Origin: Acidimicrobiales bacterium
GTDB taxonomy: Bacteria; Actinomycetota; Acidimicrobiia; Acidimicrobiales; Aldehydirespiratoraceae
Direction of reading: 5' to 3'
Assembly: GCA_033344915.1 (NCBI GenBank)
Contig: JAWPML010000001.1
Location: 720,369 to 784,368, forward strand
Length of the DNA: 64,000 nucleotides
The notes beneath the pieces are model-generated. The model was not told where the DNA came from. It worked only from the letters and a program-made list of their open reading frames with translations, and ran no database searches. Shown here piece by piece: positions 17,310 to 27,028 of the stretch. Made by a program: the position numbers and the translations under genes. Each line of letters begins with the position of its first letter. Position 1 is the stretch's first letter.

Positions 17310-18266
17310 ATGGAGATCCTGCACGATCGTGAGGACCGGCTGCCGGAATCGGTGTCGGTGGCGTCCACGATCGGCGTGTTCGACGGGGTCCACATCGGCC
17401 ATCAGGCCGTGTTCCGCCAGGTGCGCGAGGTCGCGGACCGGCTCGACGTCGCCTCCGCGGTCGTCACCTTCGACACGCACCCGGCCTATGTCGTGCGGCC
17501 GGAGAGCGCACCGCGCCTGTTGACCACGCTCGACCAGAAGTTGGAACTCATCGAGGCGCAGGGGATCGACTACACCTACGTCATCCACTTCGATCCGGAC
17601 CGGGCCGCCACCAACCCCGAGATCTTCGTGGAGCAGGTGTTCATCGACGCGCTGCACGCCCGCGCGATCGTGGTGGGGGAGGCCTTCCACTTCGGCAAGG
17701 GCCGCAGCGGAAATGTCGAGGGGTTGCGCGAGATCGGCGCGGAGTGGGACTTCGAGGTCCACGCCCTCGAGCTGATCCGCCACAGCGAGGAGGCCCGCGA
17801 GCCGGTGTCGTCCACGAAGATCCGGCGGGCCCTCGCCGGCGGCGATGTGGATCGGGCGGCCCAGATGCTCGGGCGGCCCTACTCGGTGCGGGGGATCGTG
17901 GAGGCCGGCGACAAGCGGGGGTCCGGCATCGGCTTCCCGACCGCGAACCTTCCGGTGCCCAAGCAGATGGCCTGGCCCGCCGATGCCGTCTACGCGGGCT
18001 GGTGCGATCGGGCCAACGGGGACCGGCACCCCTGCGCGATCAACATCGGGCGGCGGCCGACGTTCTACGAGCACACCGAACAATCGCTGCTCGAAGCCCA
18101 TCTCATCGACTTCGAGGGCGATCTCTATGGTGAGCAGATCGACGTCTCGTTCGTGGAATTCCTGCGCAGCGAGCGGAAGTTCGACGGAATCGACCAGCTG
18201 AGCGCCCAGCTCCGGGCCGACATCGCGGAGGCCCGCACGCTCTTGACAGCTCCCCGCGATTACTAG
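17310..18266 (+). CDS. ribF: Bifunctional riboflavin kinase / FAD synthetase
   Basis: Converts riboflavin to FMN and FMN to FAD. The N-terminal nucleotidyltransferase domain has TIGVFDGVHIGHQAVFRQV (HIGH-like motif) and VVTFDTHP. The C-terminal kinase domain (~185-318) has GDKRGSGIGFPTANLPVP and HPCAINIGRRPTF, then LLEAHLIDFEGDLYGE. The length of 318 is typical. The TAG stop lies within the left half of a perfect palindrome at 18259-18282, and riboflavin synthase starts 15 nt later. Confidence 0.96.
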   Translation: MEILHDREDRLPESVSVASTIGVFDGVHIGHQAVFRQVREVADRLDVASAVVTFDTHPAYVVRPESAPRLLTTLDQKLELIEAQGIDYTYVIHFDPDRAATNPEIFVEQVFIDALHARAIVVGEAFHFGKGRSGNVEGLREIGAEWDFEVHALELIRHSEEAREPVSSTKIRRALAGGDVDRAAQMLGRPYSVRGIVEAGDKRGSGIGFPTANLPVPKQMAWPADAVYAGWCDRANGDRHPCAINIGRRPTFYEHTEQSLLEAHLIDFEGDLYGEQIDVSFVEFLRSERKFDGIDQLSAQLRADIAEARTLLTAPRDY

Positions 18267-18280
18267 AACATGTTCTAGTA

Positions 18281-18282
<2 letters not shown>
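18259..18282. promoter_or_regulatory. Perfect 24-bp palindrome, candidate TetR/KstR-type operator
   Basis: The half-site ATTACTAGAACA (18259-18270) is followed by its exact complement TGTTCTAGTAAT (18271-18282). It overlaps the ribF stop and the first two bases of the ribE ATG. The core TAGAACATGTTCTA fits the consensus TnnAACnnGTTnnA known for KstR, the mycobacterial TetR repressor of sterol catabolism. In RNA it would fold into a 10-bp stem with loop CATG that holds the start codon. No Shine-Dalgarno lies between the two genes. Confidence 0.75.
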
Positions 18283-18877
<595 letters not shown>

Positions 18878-18890
18878 ATCGGAGCTCACC

Positions 18891-20114
<1,224 letters not shown>

Positions 20115-20120
20115 CCCGGC

Positions 20121-21302
20121 TCAGGCCTCGAGCGACGCGAGGTTCGGCGGAACGACCGCCGGTCGAACGGCGCGGCTCCAGCGCTGGGTGATGCACCGGT
20201 CCGCCATGCGGCCCGGCGACCACTGTCCCCAGATGCCGCCGACCGCGGCGTGGGTGCGGTCGGTCCAGGCGAGACAGTCCGGATCGGCGACCCGGCGCAC
20301 GACCTGACGGACGCCGGCGGCGTGCACGACATAGCCGGCCCACACGCCGGGGAAGTCCTTGGTCGACCCGACCTCGGTGATGAGCGCCGTGTCGTGGTGG
20401 CGCACCCGATTGCGGTGCGTGTGGCCCGAGGAGATCAGGATGTCGGGGTTGGCGTCGAGCATCTGCGCCAGGGCACCGCGGGCCTCGCGCAGCGGCGTCC
20501 CGATCGGCCAGATGCGGGGGTAGTGGTGCGTCTCGAGATGGTGGTGCATGAAGACGAGCGCGGGCGTCGGGGTGTCGATGGCCGTGGCCACGTCGTCGAT
20601 GCGGCGCCGGATGCGCCCCCACGTGCGCCCGGGGCAGGTCGTGTCGACGCCGACGATGCGGACGCCCTCGACATCGCGGTACTGGACCTCGGCCGGGAAG
20701 AGGCCGCGTCGTTGCAGCTCGGCCGTGGCGTCGAGCGACCGGGTGCGGCCGACGGTGTCGTGGTTGCCGGGGATCGCCATGACCGGGATGGGGATGTCGG
20801 CGAGCAGCTCGTCCACCAGCTCCCAGTGCTCGGGATAGCCGAGATCGGTGATGTCGCCCTTGAGGACGAGGAGGTCGGCGCCCCACTCGACGGCGGCGCG
20901 GGCCGCGGCCTTGGCGCAGCGAAGGGGGTACGCGTCGGCGGGCTGGGGGTGCTCGCGCATCTTGCGCACCAGGCCGAACCCCTCCTCACCCAGATGCAGA
21001 TCACTGATGGTGGCGATGCGGAGGAGTTCGTCCCCCTCGATCGCCGGCTCGGTGTGGACGCCGCGACGACCGACCACGCGGCCGTCGACGGTGACGTCGA
21101 TCGCGTGGGTCGTGGCGGGCCGGAGGCCGGTGATGTCCGCTGCGCCGGCGACGCCGCTCGCGCCGAGCACACGGTCCTCGCCGTCGATCACGACGCCGAC
21201 CTCGCCGTCGGGCAGACCCCGCCAGATGAGCTGCGCGACGGTGTCCTCCACGGCGAAGACCTCGACGGTGTCGAGTCCGGTGAAAGGGAAGGTGGGGGCC
21301 AC
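20121..21302 (-). CDS. Calcineurin-like metallophosphoesterase
   Basis: A 393-residue protein of the binuclear metallophosphoesterase superfamily. The metal-ligand blocks appear in order: ISDLHLGEEG, LLVLKGDITDLG (GDxx), IPGNHD, MHHHLETHH and SSGHTHRNRV. Substrate is unknown; cAMP, phospholipid or protein phosphodiesterase activity are all possible. The N-terminal ~90 residues form a beta-rich accessory region (ATTHAIDVTVDGRVV), perhaps fibronectin-like. There is no signal peptide. The GTG start lies 46 nt downstream of pepN, same strand. Confidence 0.85.
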   Translation of the reverse strand: MAPTFPFTGLDTVEVFAVEDTVAQLIWRGLPDGEVGVVIDGEDRVLGASGVAGAADITGLRPATTHAIDVTVDGRVVGRRGVHTEPAIEGDELLRIATISDLHLGEEGFGLVRKMREHPQPADAYPLRCAKAAARAAVEWGADLLVLKGDITDLGYPEHWELVDELLADIPIPVMAIPGNHDTVGRTRSLDATAELQRRGLFPAEVQYRDVEGVRIVGVDTTCPGRTWGRIRRRIDDVATAIDTPTPALVFMHHHLETHHYPRIWPIGTPLREARGALAQMLDANPDILISSGHTHRNRVRHHDTALITEVGSTKDFPGVWAGYVVHAAGVRQVVRRVADPDCLAWTDRTHAAVGGIWGQWSPGRMADRCITQRWSRAVRPAVVPPNLASLEA

Positions 21303-21348
21303 GCTCTGCTATCGGCGCGCCGCACGGGGATTCTGAGCGGTGGCGCCC

Positions 21349-23838
21349 TCAGAGTGTCGCGGACAATGGCGCCGATTCGCGGTCGCGTAGCGCGGCGTTG
21401 ATCCGCTGCCGCTCCCGGTGCTGGGCGACCTGCTTGTCGCCCTGGGGAACCGGGTGGTCGTCGAGGAAGGCGGCGACGTCCGCGACCATCGCCGGTGTGT
21501 CGAGCGAGACGATGCCCTCCAGCAACCGGGCGATCGAGTTGCTCGGGAACGCGTCCTTGAGGTGGTCCCAGTGCTCGCACACGAACGACCACACGGCTTC
21601 GCCGGCCACGGGATTCGTGAGGGCGCGGCGCAGCACGAAGGGCCCGTCCTGGGAGCGCACATCGCCCCGGAGAATGTCGTCGAGCACGGAGAGCTCGGTG
21701 GTCGGCAGGTCGGCGAGAGCGCGGAGGTTGCGCTGCTCGGTCTGCGGATCGCCTGCGCCCTGCCAGGCCGCGCGGATCATCTCCTCGCTGCCTGCGTCGG
21801 TTCGGGCGACGACGTCGAGAGCGGCGGCCGCGAGGGTGGGGTCGGGATGGTCGAGCCGGGTGCGGCAGGCGGCCACGACGTCGGGGTCCCGGGCGACGGC
21901 GCCGAGCAGTCGGACCAGCGTGGCCCGGAGCTCGCGGGTGCGGTCGTCGTCGCCGTCGGTCGGGTCGAGCGCGATCCGGTCGAGCGCCGGGGTGGCGAGG
22001 TCCTGGATCCGGCGGGCCAGACGGTCTCGGGCGTCGCCCTCGACGAGCTCGTCGAGATGGGCGAAGCCGGCACTCAACGCCTGCCAGACCGTCAGGTCGC
22101 TCTCGCCCGCCATCGACTCGGCGAGTTCGATCCACGACACCGCGTCGCGTTCGCCGGCCACCACGAGCGCCCAGGCGTCGTCGACGAGTCCGTGTCGCTC
22201 CTCGGCGGTCCGCGCGCCGGGCCCGGTGATCGACGAGGCGACCCGGTAGAAGCCGGAGCCGTCCGCGTTGGCCGTGACCAGCTCACCGGGCACGGTGAGC
22301 AACACCGAATCCCGGTCGAGGAGCACGCGGTGTTCGGCGACGTCGCCGCCGTGGGCGACGCGCAGGCCGACGGGCACCACCCACGACCGCTCGTCGGCCG
22401 CCGCAGGATCGAGGGTGAACTGTCGCTGCCGCAGCTCGATGCCGTGCTCGCCGACCGCGGCGTCGATGACCGGATACCCGCCCTGGTAGATCCAGCCGTT
22501 CATCAGCGACCGGACGGGCTGCCCGCTCGTGTGTTCGAGCGCGTCCCAGAGGTCACTGGTCTCCGTGTTCGCGTAGGCGTGGGTGGCGAGATAGTGGCGC
22601 ACGCCGTCGCGGAACGTGTCGGCGCCGAGGTGCTGTTCGAGCATGCGCACGACCGACGCACCCTTCTCGTAGGTCAGGACGTCGAACATCCCCTCCGCCT
22701 CCTCGGGCGTGACCACGGGGAACTCGATCGGTCGTGTGGTGGCGAGGGCATCGGTGTCGAAGGCGGCGGCCCGGGCGCGGCCGAAGGTGGTCCACACGTT
22801 CCAGTCCGGCCGATAGGCGTGGCTGCAGGAGGTCTCCATGAACGTGGCGAACGCCTCGTTGAGCCAGATGCCCTCCCACCACTGCATGGTCACGAGGTCG
22901 CCGAACCACATGTGGGCGAGTTCGTGGTTGATGACGTCGGCCGCCCGTTGCAGCTCCGGCTGGCTGGCGGTGGCCGGGTCGATGAGGAGCAGGACTTCGC
23001 GGAACGTGATGCAGCCGAGGTTCTCCATCGCCCCGAAGGCGAAGTCGGGGATCGCGAGGAGGTCGACCTTGTCGCCGGGGTAGGGGATCGCGTAGTAGTC
23101 GGCGAACCACTGGAGCGCGTGGACGGCCACATCGAGGGCGAAGTCGGTCAGGTGGCCCTGACCGGGACGATGGACGACCCGGACGGGGACGCCGCCGGCG
23201 TCGACGGCCTCGGTGACCTCGAGCGGGCCCACGACGAAGGCCACGAGGTAGGTCGACATGCGCATCGTCTCGGCGAAGGTGATCCGTCGGCGGCCGTCGG
23301 GATCGATGGTGTCGGCGACCTCGGCGCTGTTGGCGACGGCGAGGTGGTCCGGATCGACCACGAGGGTCGTGGCGAAGGTCGCCTTCCACGCCGGTTCGTC
23401 CCAACACGGGAAACAGCGGCGGGCATCGGTCGACTGGAACTGGGTGGTGGCGATCGTGTGCTCGGTGCCGTCGTCACTCGTGAACGTCGAGCGGTAGAAG
23501 CCACGGAGCCGGTCGTTGAGCGTGCCGCGGAACGCCACCACGACGCGGGCCGGCCCGGGCGACAGGTCCGCCGGCAGGGTCAGGTGGAGGCGCTCGGCCA
23601 CGGCGTCGAGGCGGACATCCGGCGTGTGCTCCACGGCGGCGGCGCCCTCGCCGACGATCACCGATGCGCTGTCGATCTCCAGGTCGGCCGCATGGCAGAC
23701 CAGTTCGTCCGTGCGCTCCATCAGTTCGACGTCGATGGTGACCGAACCCCGGAACGTGGCGGTGTCGATGTCCGGTTCGAGCACGAGGTCGTAGCGCTGG
23801 GGGACGACGTGGGTGGGCAGGCGCGGATCCGAGGACAT
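21349..23838 (-). CDS. pepN: Aminopeptidase N (M1 zinc metallopeptidase)
   Basis: Removes N-terminal amino acids from peptides in the cytoplasm. The 829-residue protein shows FGAMENLGCITF (GAMEN substrate motif), HELAHMWFGD with the downstream Glu of WLNEAF (HExxH-18-E zinc site), a conserved YEKGASVVRMLE, and a long helical C-terminal ERAP1-like domain. No signal peptide. ATG 23838 is preferred over the TTG one codon upstream because a TANNNT hexamer lies 6 nt before it. Actinobacterial PepN proteins have the same length. Confidence 0.95.
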   Translation of the reverse strand: MSSDPRLPTHVVPQRYDLVLEPDIDTATFRGSVTIDVELMERTDELVCHAADLEIDSASVIVGEGAAAVEHTPDVRLDAVAERLHLTLPADLSPGPARVVVAFRGTLNDRLRGFYRSTFTSDDGTEHTIATTQFQSTDARRCFPCWDEPAWKATFATTLVVDPDHLAVANSAEVADTIDPDGRRRITFAETMRMSTYLVAFVVGPLEVTEAVDAGGVPVRVVHRPGQGHLTDFALDVAVHALQWFADYYAIPYPGDKVDLLAIPDFAFGAMENLGCITFREVLLLIDPATASQPELQRAADVINHELAHMWFGDLVTMQWWEGIWLNEAFATFMETSCSHAYRPDWNVWTTFGRARAAAFDTDALATTRPIEFPVVTPEEAEGMFDVLTYEKGASVVRMLEQHLGADTFRDGVRHYLATHAYANTETSDLWDALEHTSGQPVRSLMNGWIYQGGYPVIDAAVGEHGIELRQRQFTLDPAAADERSWVVPVGLRVAHGGDVAEHRVLLDRDSVLLTVPGELVTANADGSGFYRVASSITGPGARTAEERHGLVDDAWALVVAGERDAVSWIELAESMAGESDLTVWQALSAGFAHLDELVEGDARDRLARRIQDLATPALDRIALDPTDGDDDRTRELRATLVRLLGAVARDPDVVAACRTRLDHPDPTLAAAALDVVARTDAGSEEMIRAAWQGAGDPQTEQRNLRALADLPTTELSVLDDILRGDVRSQDGPFVLRRALTNPVAGEAVWSFVCEHWDHLKDAFPSNSIARLLEGIVSLDTPAMVADVAAFLDDHPVPQGDKQVAQHRERQRINAALRDRESAPLSATL

Positions 23839-23844
23839 CAACGA

Positions 23845-23850
23845 AATCTA
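23845..23850 (-). promoter_or_regulatory. -10 element (TAGATT) of pepN, leaderless type
   Basis: On the minus strand TAGATT ends 6 nt before the pepN ATG at 23838; no ribosome-binding site intervenes. Confidence 0.5.
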
Positions 23851-23861
23851 CATCGGACCGT

Positions 23862-23899
23862 AAAGCGAAATACACCCTTGTAATACGCAGATTCGCTTT
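23862..23899. promoter_or_regulatory. Inverted repeat AAAGCGAA/TTCGCTTT between pepN and the 48-aa gene
   Basis: AAAGCGAA (23862-23869) and its exact complement TTCGCTTT (23892-23899) flank a 22-nt AT-rich spacer containing TTGTAATACGC. This is the most AT-rich spot in the neighbourhood and lies in the divergent promoter region. It may be an operator for either gene. Confidence 0.5.
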
Positions 23900-23940
23900 G
23901 ATGGAGGAAGCAGGTAGTCGACCGAAGGAGGAGTTCGGAC

Positions 23941-24087
23941 ATGCGGAGCCGAGATCGTCGTGAGGACGTGCAGCAATCGCTCGAACCCTTCCAGGACATC
24001 GAGTGGCCGGAGGCGGAGCTCGAGGTGGACGACGATGCGTTCGCCCGTGCCATCGCGCAGGGCCGAGGCGAAGAACTCGCCGCCTGA
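23941..24087 (+). CDS. 48-residue protein, unknown
   Basis: A small gene with an unusually strong ribosome-binding site, GAAGGAGGAG, about 9 nt before the ATG. The product starts MRSRDRREDVQQSLEP, has an acidic middle (WPEAELEVDDDAF) and ends with a short helix-forming ARAIAQGRGEELAA. I do not recognise it. The strong SD and the promoter-like AT-rich upstream region argue that it is real, even though most neighbours look leaderless. Downstream, GGTCTC (24101) and GAGACC (24129) could form a weak terminator. Confidence 0.6.
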   Translation: MRSRDRREDVQQSLEPFQDIEWPEAELEVDDDAFARAIAQGRGEELAA

Positions 24088-24178
24088 CGGCGCGCACATG
24101 GGTCTCCCGGATCATCCCGGCGCGGGGTGAGACCGGTACAGTCGACGGGTTCCGGACCGCATTCCCCTTGGAGCCCCC

Positions 24179-25153
24179 GTGGAACCCACCCTGGACGTCG
24201 TCGGCGTCGGCAACGCCATCGTCGACGTGATCTCGACGGTCGACGACGACTTCATCACGACCCACTCGCTCAACAAGGGAGCGATGACGCTGATCGACGC
24301 CGACCGGGCCACGTCGCTGTATGCGGCGATGCCGCCCGGCATCGAAGCATCGGGTGGGTCGGCAGCGAACACGATGGCCGGCCTGGCGAGCCTCGGGAGC
24401 CGCGCGGCCTACCTGGGCAAGGTGCGTGACGACCAGCTCGGCGAGGTGTTCATCCACGATCTGCGCGCCGCCGGGGTCGGGTTCGACGTCGAGGCCGGCG
24501 GGGACGGCCCTCCGACGGCCCGCTGTCTGATCCAGGTGACACCGGACGCCGAACGGACGATGAACACGTTCCTCGGGATCTCCGCGTTCCTCAGCCCGGC
24601 CGACATCGACGACTCGCTGGTGGCGTCGGCCGCCATCACCTACTGCGAGGGCTATCTGTGGGACATGGACATCGCCAAGGAGGCGATCCGCGGCGCGATG
24701 GCGGTCGCCGCGGAGGCGGGTCGCACGGTCTCGCTCACGCTTTCCGACTCGTTCTGCGTGGATCGCCATCGTGACGAGTGGCTCGATCTACTCTCGGACA
24801 AGGTCGATCTCCTCTTCGCGAACGAGGCCGAGATCTGCTCACTGTTCGAGACCGACGACTTCGATGCCGCGGCCGACCAGATCGCACGGCTCGTCGACGT
24901 CTCGGCGCTGACCCGCTCCGCCGCAGGCTCTGTGGTGGTCGAGGGTGATGACCGCATCGTCGTTCCCGCCGCCTCGGTCGACAAGGTGGTCGACGCGACC
25001 GGGGCCGGCGACCTCTACGCGTCGGGTTTCCTCCACGGCCTCGCCAACGGCGCCGATCTGGCCCGCTGTGCGGAGCTCGGTGGCATCGCCGCCGCGGAGA
25101 TCATCTCCCACATCGGGGCCCGGCCCCACGTGGCCCTGACGTCGCTCATCTGA
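24179..25153 (+). CDS. Adenosine kinase (PfkB/ribokinase family)
   Basis: A 324-residue sugar kinase of the PfkB family, closest in pattern to bacterial adenosine kinases. It has GVGNAIVDVIS at the N-terminus, the first signature SGGSAANTMAGLASLG, and the second signature DATGAGDLYASGFLHG with the catalytic Asp and anion-hole GAGD. FANEAEICSLF is also conserved. It would return adenosine to AMP and fits the nucleoside-salvage genes at 29-41 kb. The GTG at 24179 begins at the first strand. TACAGT at 24137-24142 may be its -10, giving a short leader. Confidence 0.85.
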   Translation: MEPTLDVVGVGNAIVDVISTVDDDFITTHSLNKGAMTLIDADRATSLYAAMPPGIEASGGSAANTMAGLASLGSRAAYLGKVRDDQLGEVFIHDLRAAGVGFDVEAGGDGPPTARCLIQVTPDAERTMNTFLGISAFLSPADIDDSLVASAAITYCEGYLWDMDIAKEAIRGAMAVAAEAGRTVSLTLSDSFCVDRHRDEWLDLLSDKVDLLFANEAEICSLFETDDFDAAADQIARLVDVSALTRSAAGSVVVEGDDRIVVPAASVDKVVDATGAGDLYASGFLHGLANGADLARCAELGGIAAAEIISHIGARPHVALTSLI

Positions 25154-25180
25154 CGGCGCCGGTCACGGCGAGGTGAAGCG

Positions 25181-25193
25181 GGGGTCAGACCCC
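25181..25193. repeat. GGGGTC-A-GACCCC inverted repeat, terminator or REP-like
   Basis: GGGGTC (25181-25186), A, GACCCC (25188-25193) form a compact palindrome 28 nt after the adenosine kinase stop. It may end that transcript. The same core resembles GGGGTC/GACCCC units in dispersed REP elements of other bacteria. Confidence 0.45.
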
Positions 25194-25216
25194 GGTGACG
25201 CGCGCTTGACGGGGCG

Positions 25217-25233
25217 ATAATAACCGTTATCAT
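25217..25233. promoter_or_regulatory. Palindromic operator over the tetR start codon
   Basis: ATAATAAC (25217-25224), C, GTTATCAT (25226-25233) pair at 7 of 8 positions and include the first two bases of the tetR ATG (25232). GATAAT (25216-25221) inside it could be the -10. Self-repression by the TetR protein is the simplest reading. Confidence 0.6.
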
Positions 25234-25894
25234 GACAGCCGTGAACGCCGTGGCTCCTTCTGCACCGATCGCCGTCGTCGACCCCCCGGCCCACGACCCG
25301 CTGACGGACCGGCTGCTCGCGGCCGCCGTCGACCTGTTCATCGAGAAGGGGTTCGACAAGGCCGGAGTCGCCGCGATCGCCCGCCGCGCCGGTGTCACGA
25401 CCGGTGCGATCTACTCCCGCTGGACCGGCAAGCAGGAGATGATGCTCGACGCGATCGGGCTCGTCATGCACGAACAGCTCGATCGGCTCCTCTCGGCCGG
25501 CACCAGCAGTCTCACGGACGTGCTGAGCGCCCTCGGGGCCGAACTCGTCGTGCGATCCGACACCGCCGACATCCTTCTCGCCGAAGCGCTCGTGATCGCC
25601 CGCCGTGACCCCGAGTTCCACACCATGCTGTCCCGCCGCCTGCTCGACCAGGAGCAGCGGCTCGCCGAGCTCTTCGAGGCGGGCAAACGCACCGGGGAGA
25701 TCGACCCGGCGCTCCCGACCGACGCGATGGTGGCGTTGTGCCATGCCATAGCGATCGGGTTTGCGATGTTCGGATCCATTGATCGGGAGTTCCCTGCTGC
25801 CGATGGATGGAATGCCGTCATCGAACGGCTGATCACCGCCGCGCGACCACATCCCACACCAACGAATCCCACACGAACGAATGAGGACAACTGA
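25232..25894 (+). CDS. TetR family transcriptional regulator
   Basis: A 220-residue regulator with the TetR DNA-binding domain at residues ~25-75: LLAAAVDLFIEKGFDKAGVAAIARRAGVTTGAIYSRWTGK contains the helix-turn-helix (quoted in pieces: AAIARRAGVTTGAIYSRW). The C-terminal ligand domain is all-helical. The ligand is unknown; an acyl-CoA or fatty acid is plausible from the two genes that follow. The start codon lies within a palindrome, suggesting autorepression. The stop overlaps the diiron gene (TGATG), so the regulator and its neighbour are co-translated. Confidence 0.9.
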   Translation: MTAVNAVAPSAPIAVVDPPAHDPLTDRLLAAAVDLFIEKGFDKAGVAAIARRAGVTTGAIYSRWTGKQEMMLDAIGLVMHEQLDRLLSAGTSSLTDVLSALGAELVVRSDTADILLAEALVIARRDPEFHTMLSRRLLDQEQRLAELFEAGKRTGEIDPALPTDAMVALCHAIAIGFAMFGSIDREFPAADGWNAVIERLITAARPHPTPTNPTRTNEDN

Positions 25895-27018
25895 TGGCTG
25901 TCACCGACGCCAACGACATCGACCGGATCATGGAGATCTCGCAGGCCAACACCGATGCCTCCGAGCTCATCCACGCGGTGGAGGACAACGCCGACGCGAT
26001 CTTCACCTGGGGCTACGACAAGGGCGAGCGGGCCAAGCTCGACAAGCTCTACGAGAAGGCGAAGACCTCCCAGTGGAACGGCCAGACCGATCTCGACTGG
26101 TCGATCGAGGTCGACCCCTACACTGCCCTCGATCTGAACCTCGAGCGCGGCCTGATGGGCGACTTCGACGATGACCCCTCCAGCCCCGTCTACCACTGGG
26201 GCGACAAGGAGTGGGAGGAGTTCGGCCTCCAGTCGATCAAGTGGCGCCTCAGCCAGTTCATGCACGGCGAGCAGGGTGCCCTGCTGTGCACGGCCAAGAT
26301 CGTCGAGACGGTGCCGTGGATCGACGCGAAGTACTACGCCGCCACCCAGGTGGTCGACGAGGCCCGCCATGTCGAGGTCTTCGCCAAGTACCTCGACGAG
26401 AAGCTCGACGGCGGGTATCCGGTCAACCCGCACCTCGGCCTGCTGCTCGACGACATCATCAACGACAGCCGTTGGGACATGACCTATCTCGGCATGCAGA
26501 TCATGGTCGAGGGTCTCGCCCTCGCCGCGTTCGGCTTCATGCACGACGTCACGACCGAGCCCCTGCTCAAGAAGCTGCTTCGCTACGTCATGAGCGACGA
26601 GGCCCGCCACGTCGCGTTCGGCGTCCTCAGCCTCCAGGAGGTCTACGCCGAGATGGACGCGGCGGACATCCGCGAGCGCCAGGAGTTCGCCTTCGAGGCG
26701 GCCCTGCGCATGCGGGACCGCTTCCTCCAGCAGGAGGTGTGGGAACACATGGGCGTCGACACCCGCAAGATGGTGGAGCAGCTGCTCAATGCCCCCGAGG
26801 AGTCGAAGGTCTTCCAGCGGATGCTGTTCTCGAAGATCGTGCCGAACTGTCGCAAGCTGGGGCTGCTCGACGCGGGTGACGCGTGGCTGCGGGACCGTTT
26901 CACCGAGATCGGGGTGATCGAGTTCGAGCACTTCGAGGACACCGGCGCGGAGTTCCTCGACTACGACCTCAACGACGGCTCCTACGGCGAGTCTGACGAG
27001 GCGGCTGTCGTCTCCTAG
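25894..27018 (+). CDS. Ferritin-like diiron carboxylate protein
   Basis: A 374-residue helical protein with the paired metal motifs of the ferritin-like superfamily. The first site is Glu in MHGEQGAL with DEARHVEVF. The second is Glu in MVEGLALAAF with DEARHVAFG. These E...DExRH pairs build a four-helix-bundle diiron or Mn/Fe site, as in R2-like oxidases, N-oxygenases and acyl desaturases. Which reaction it performs cannot be read from sequence. The operon partners, a TetR regulator and an enoyl-CoA hydratase, suggest a fatty-acyl or aromatic substrate. A highly acidic N-terminal region precedes the bundle. Confidence 0.8.
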   Translation: MAVTDANDIDRIMEISQANTDASELIHAVEDNADAIFTWGYDKGERAKLDKLYEKAKTSQWNGQTDLDWSIEVDPYTALDLNLERGLMGDFDDDPSSPVYHWGDKEWEEFGLQSIKWRLSQFMHGEQGALLCTAKIVETVPWIDAKYYAATQVVDEARHVEVFAKYLDEKLDGGYPVNPHLGLLLDDIINDSRWDMTYLGMQIMVEGLALAAFGFMHDVTTEPLLKKLLRYVMSDEARHVAFGVLSLQEVYAEMDAADIRERQEFAFEAALRMRDRFLQQEVWEHMGVDTRKMVEQLLNAPEESKVFQRMLFSKIVPNCRKLGLLDAGDAWLRDRFTEIGVIEFEHFEDTGAEFLDYDLNDGSYGESDEAAVVS

Positions 27019-27021
27019 CCT
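27016..27021 (+). promoter_or_regulatory. -10 element (TAGCCT) before the enoyl-CoA hydratase, leaderless type
   Basis: TAGCCT begins in the TAG stop of the diiron gene and ends 7 nt before the ATG at 27029, allowing independent leaderless expression of the hydratase. Confidence 0.45.
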
Positions 27022-27028
27022 CCCCGGC

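Noticed and set aside
18261-18280. Palindrome read as a LexA/SOS box
   Set aside because: Actinobacterial SOS boxes need four bases between GAAC and GTTC; here only two separate them, and no SOS gene is adjacent.
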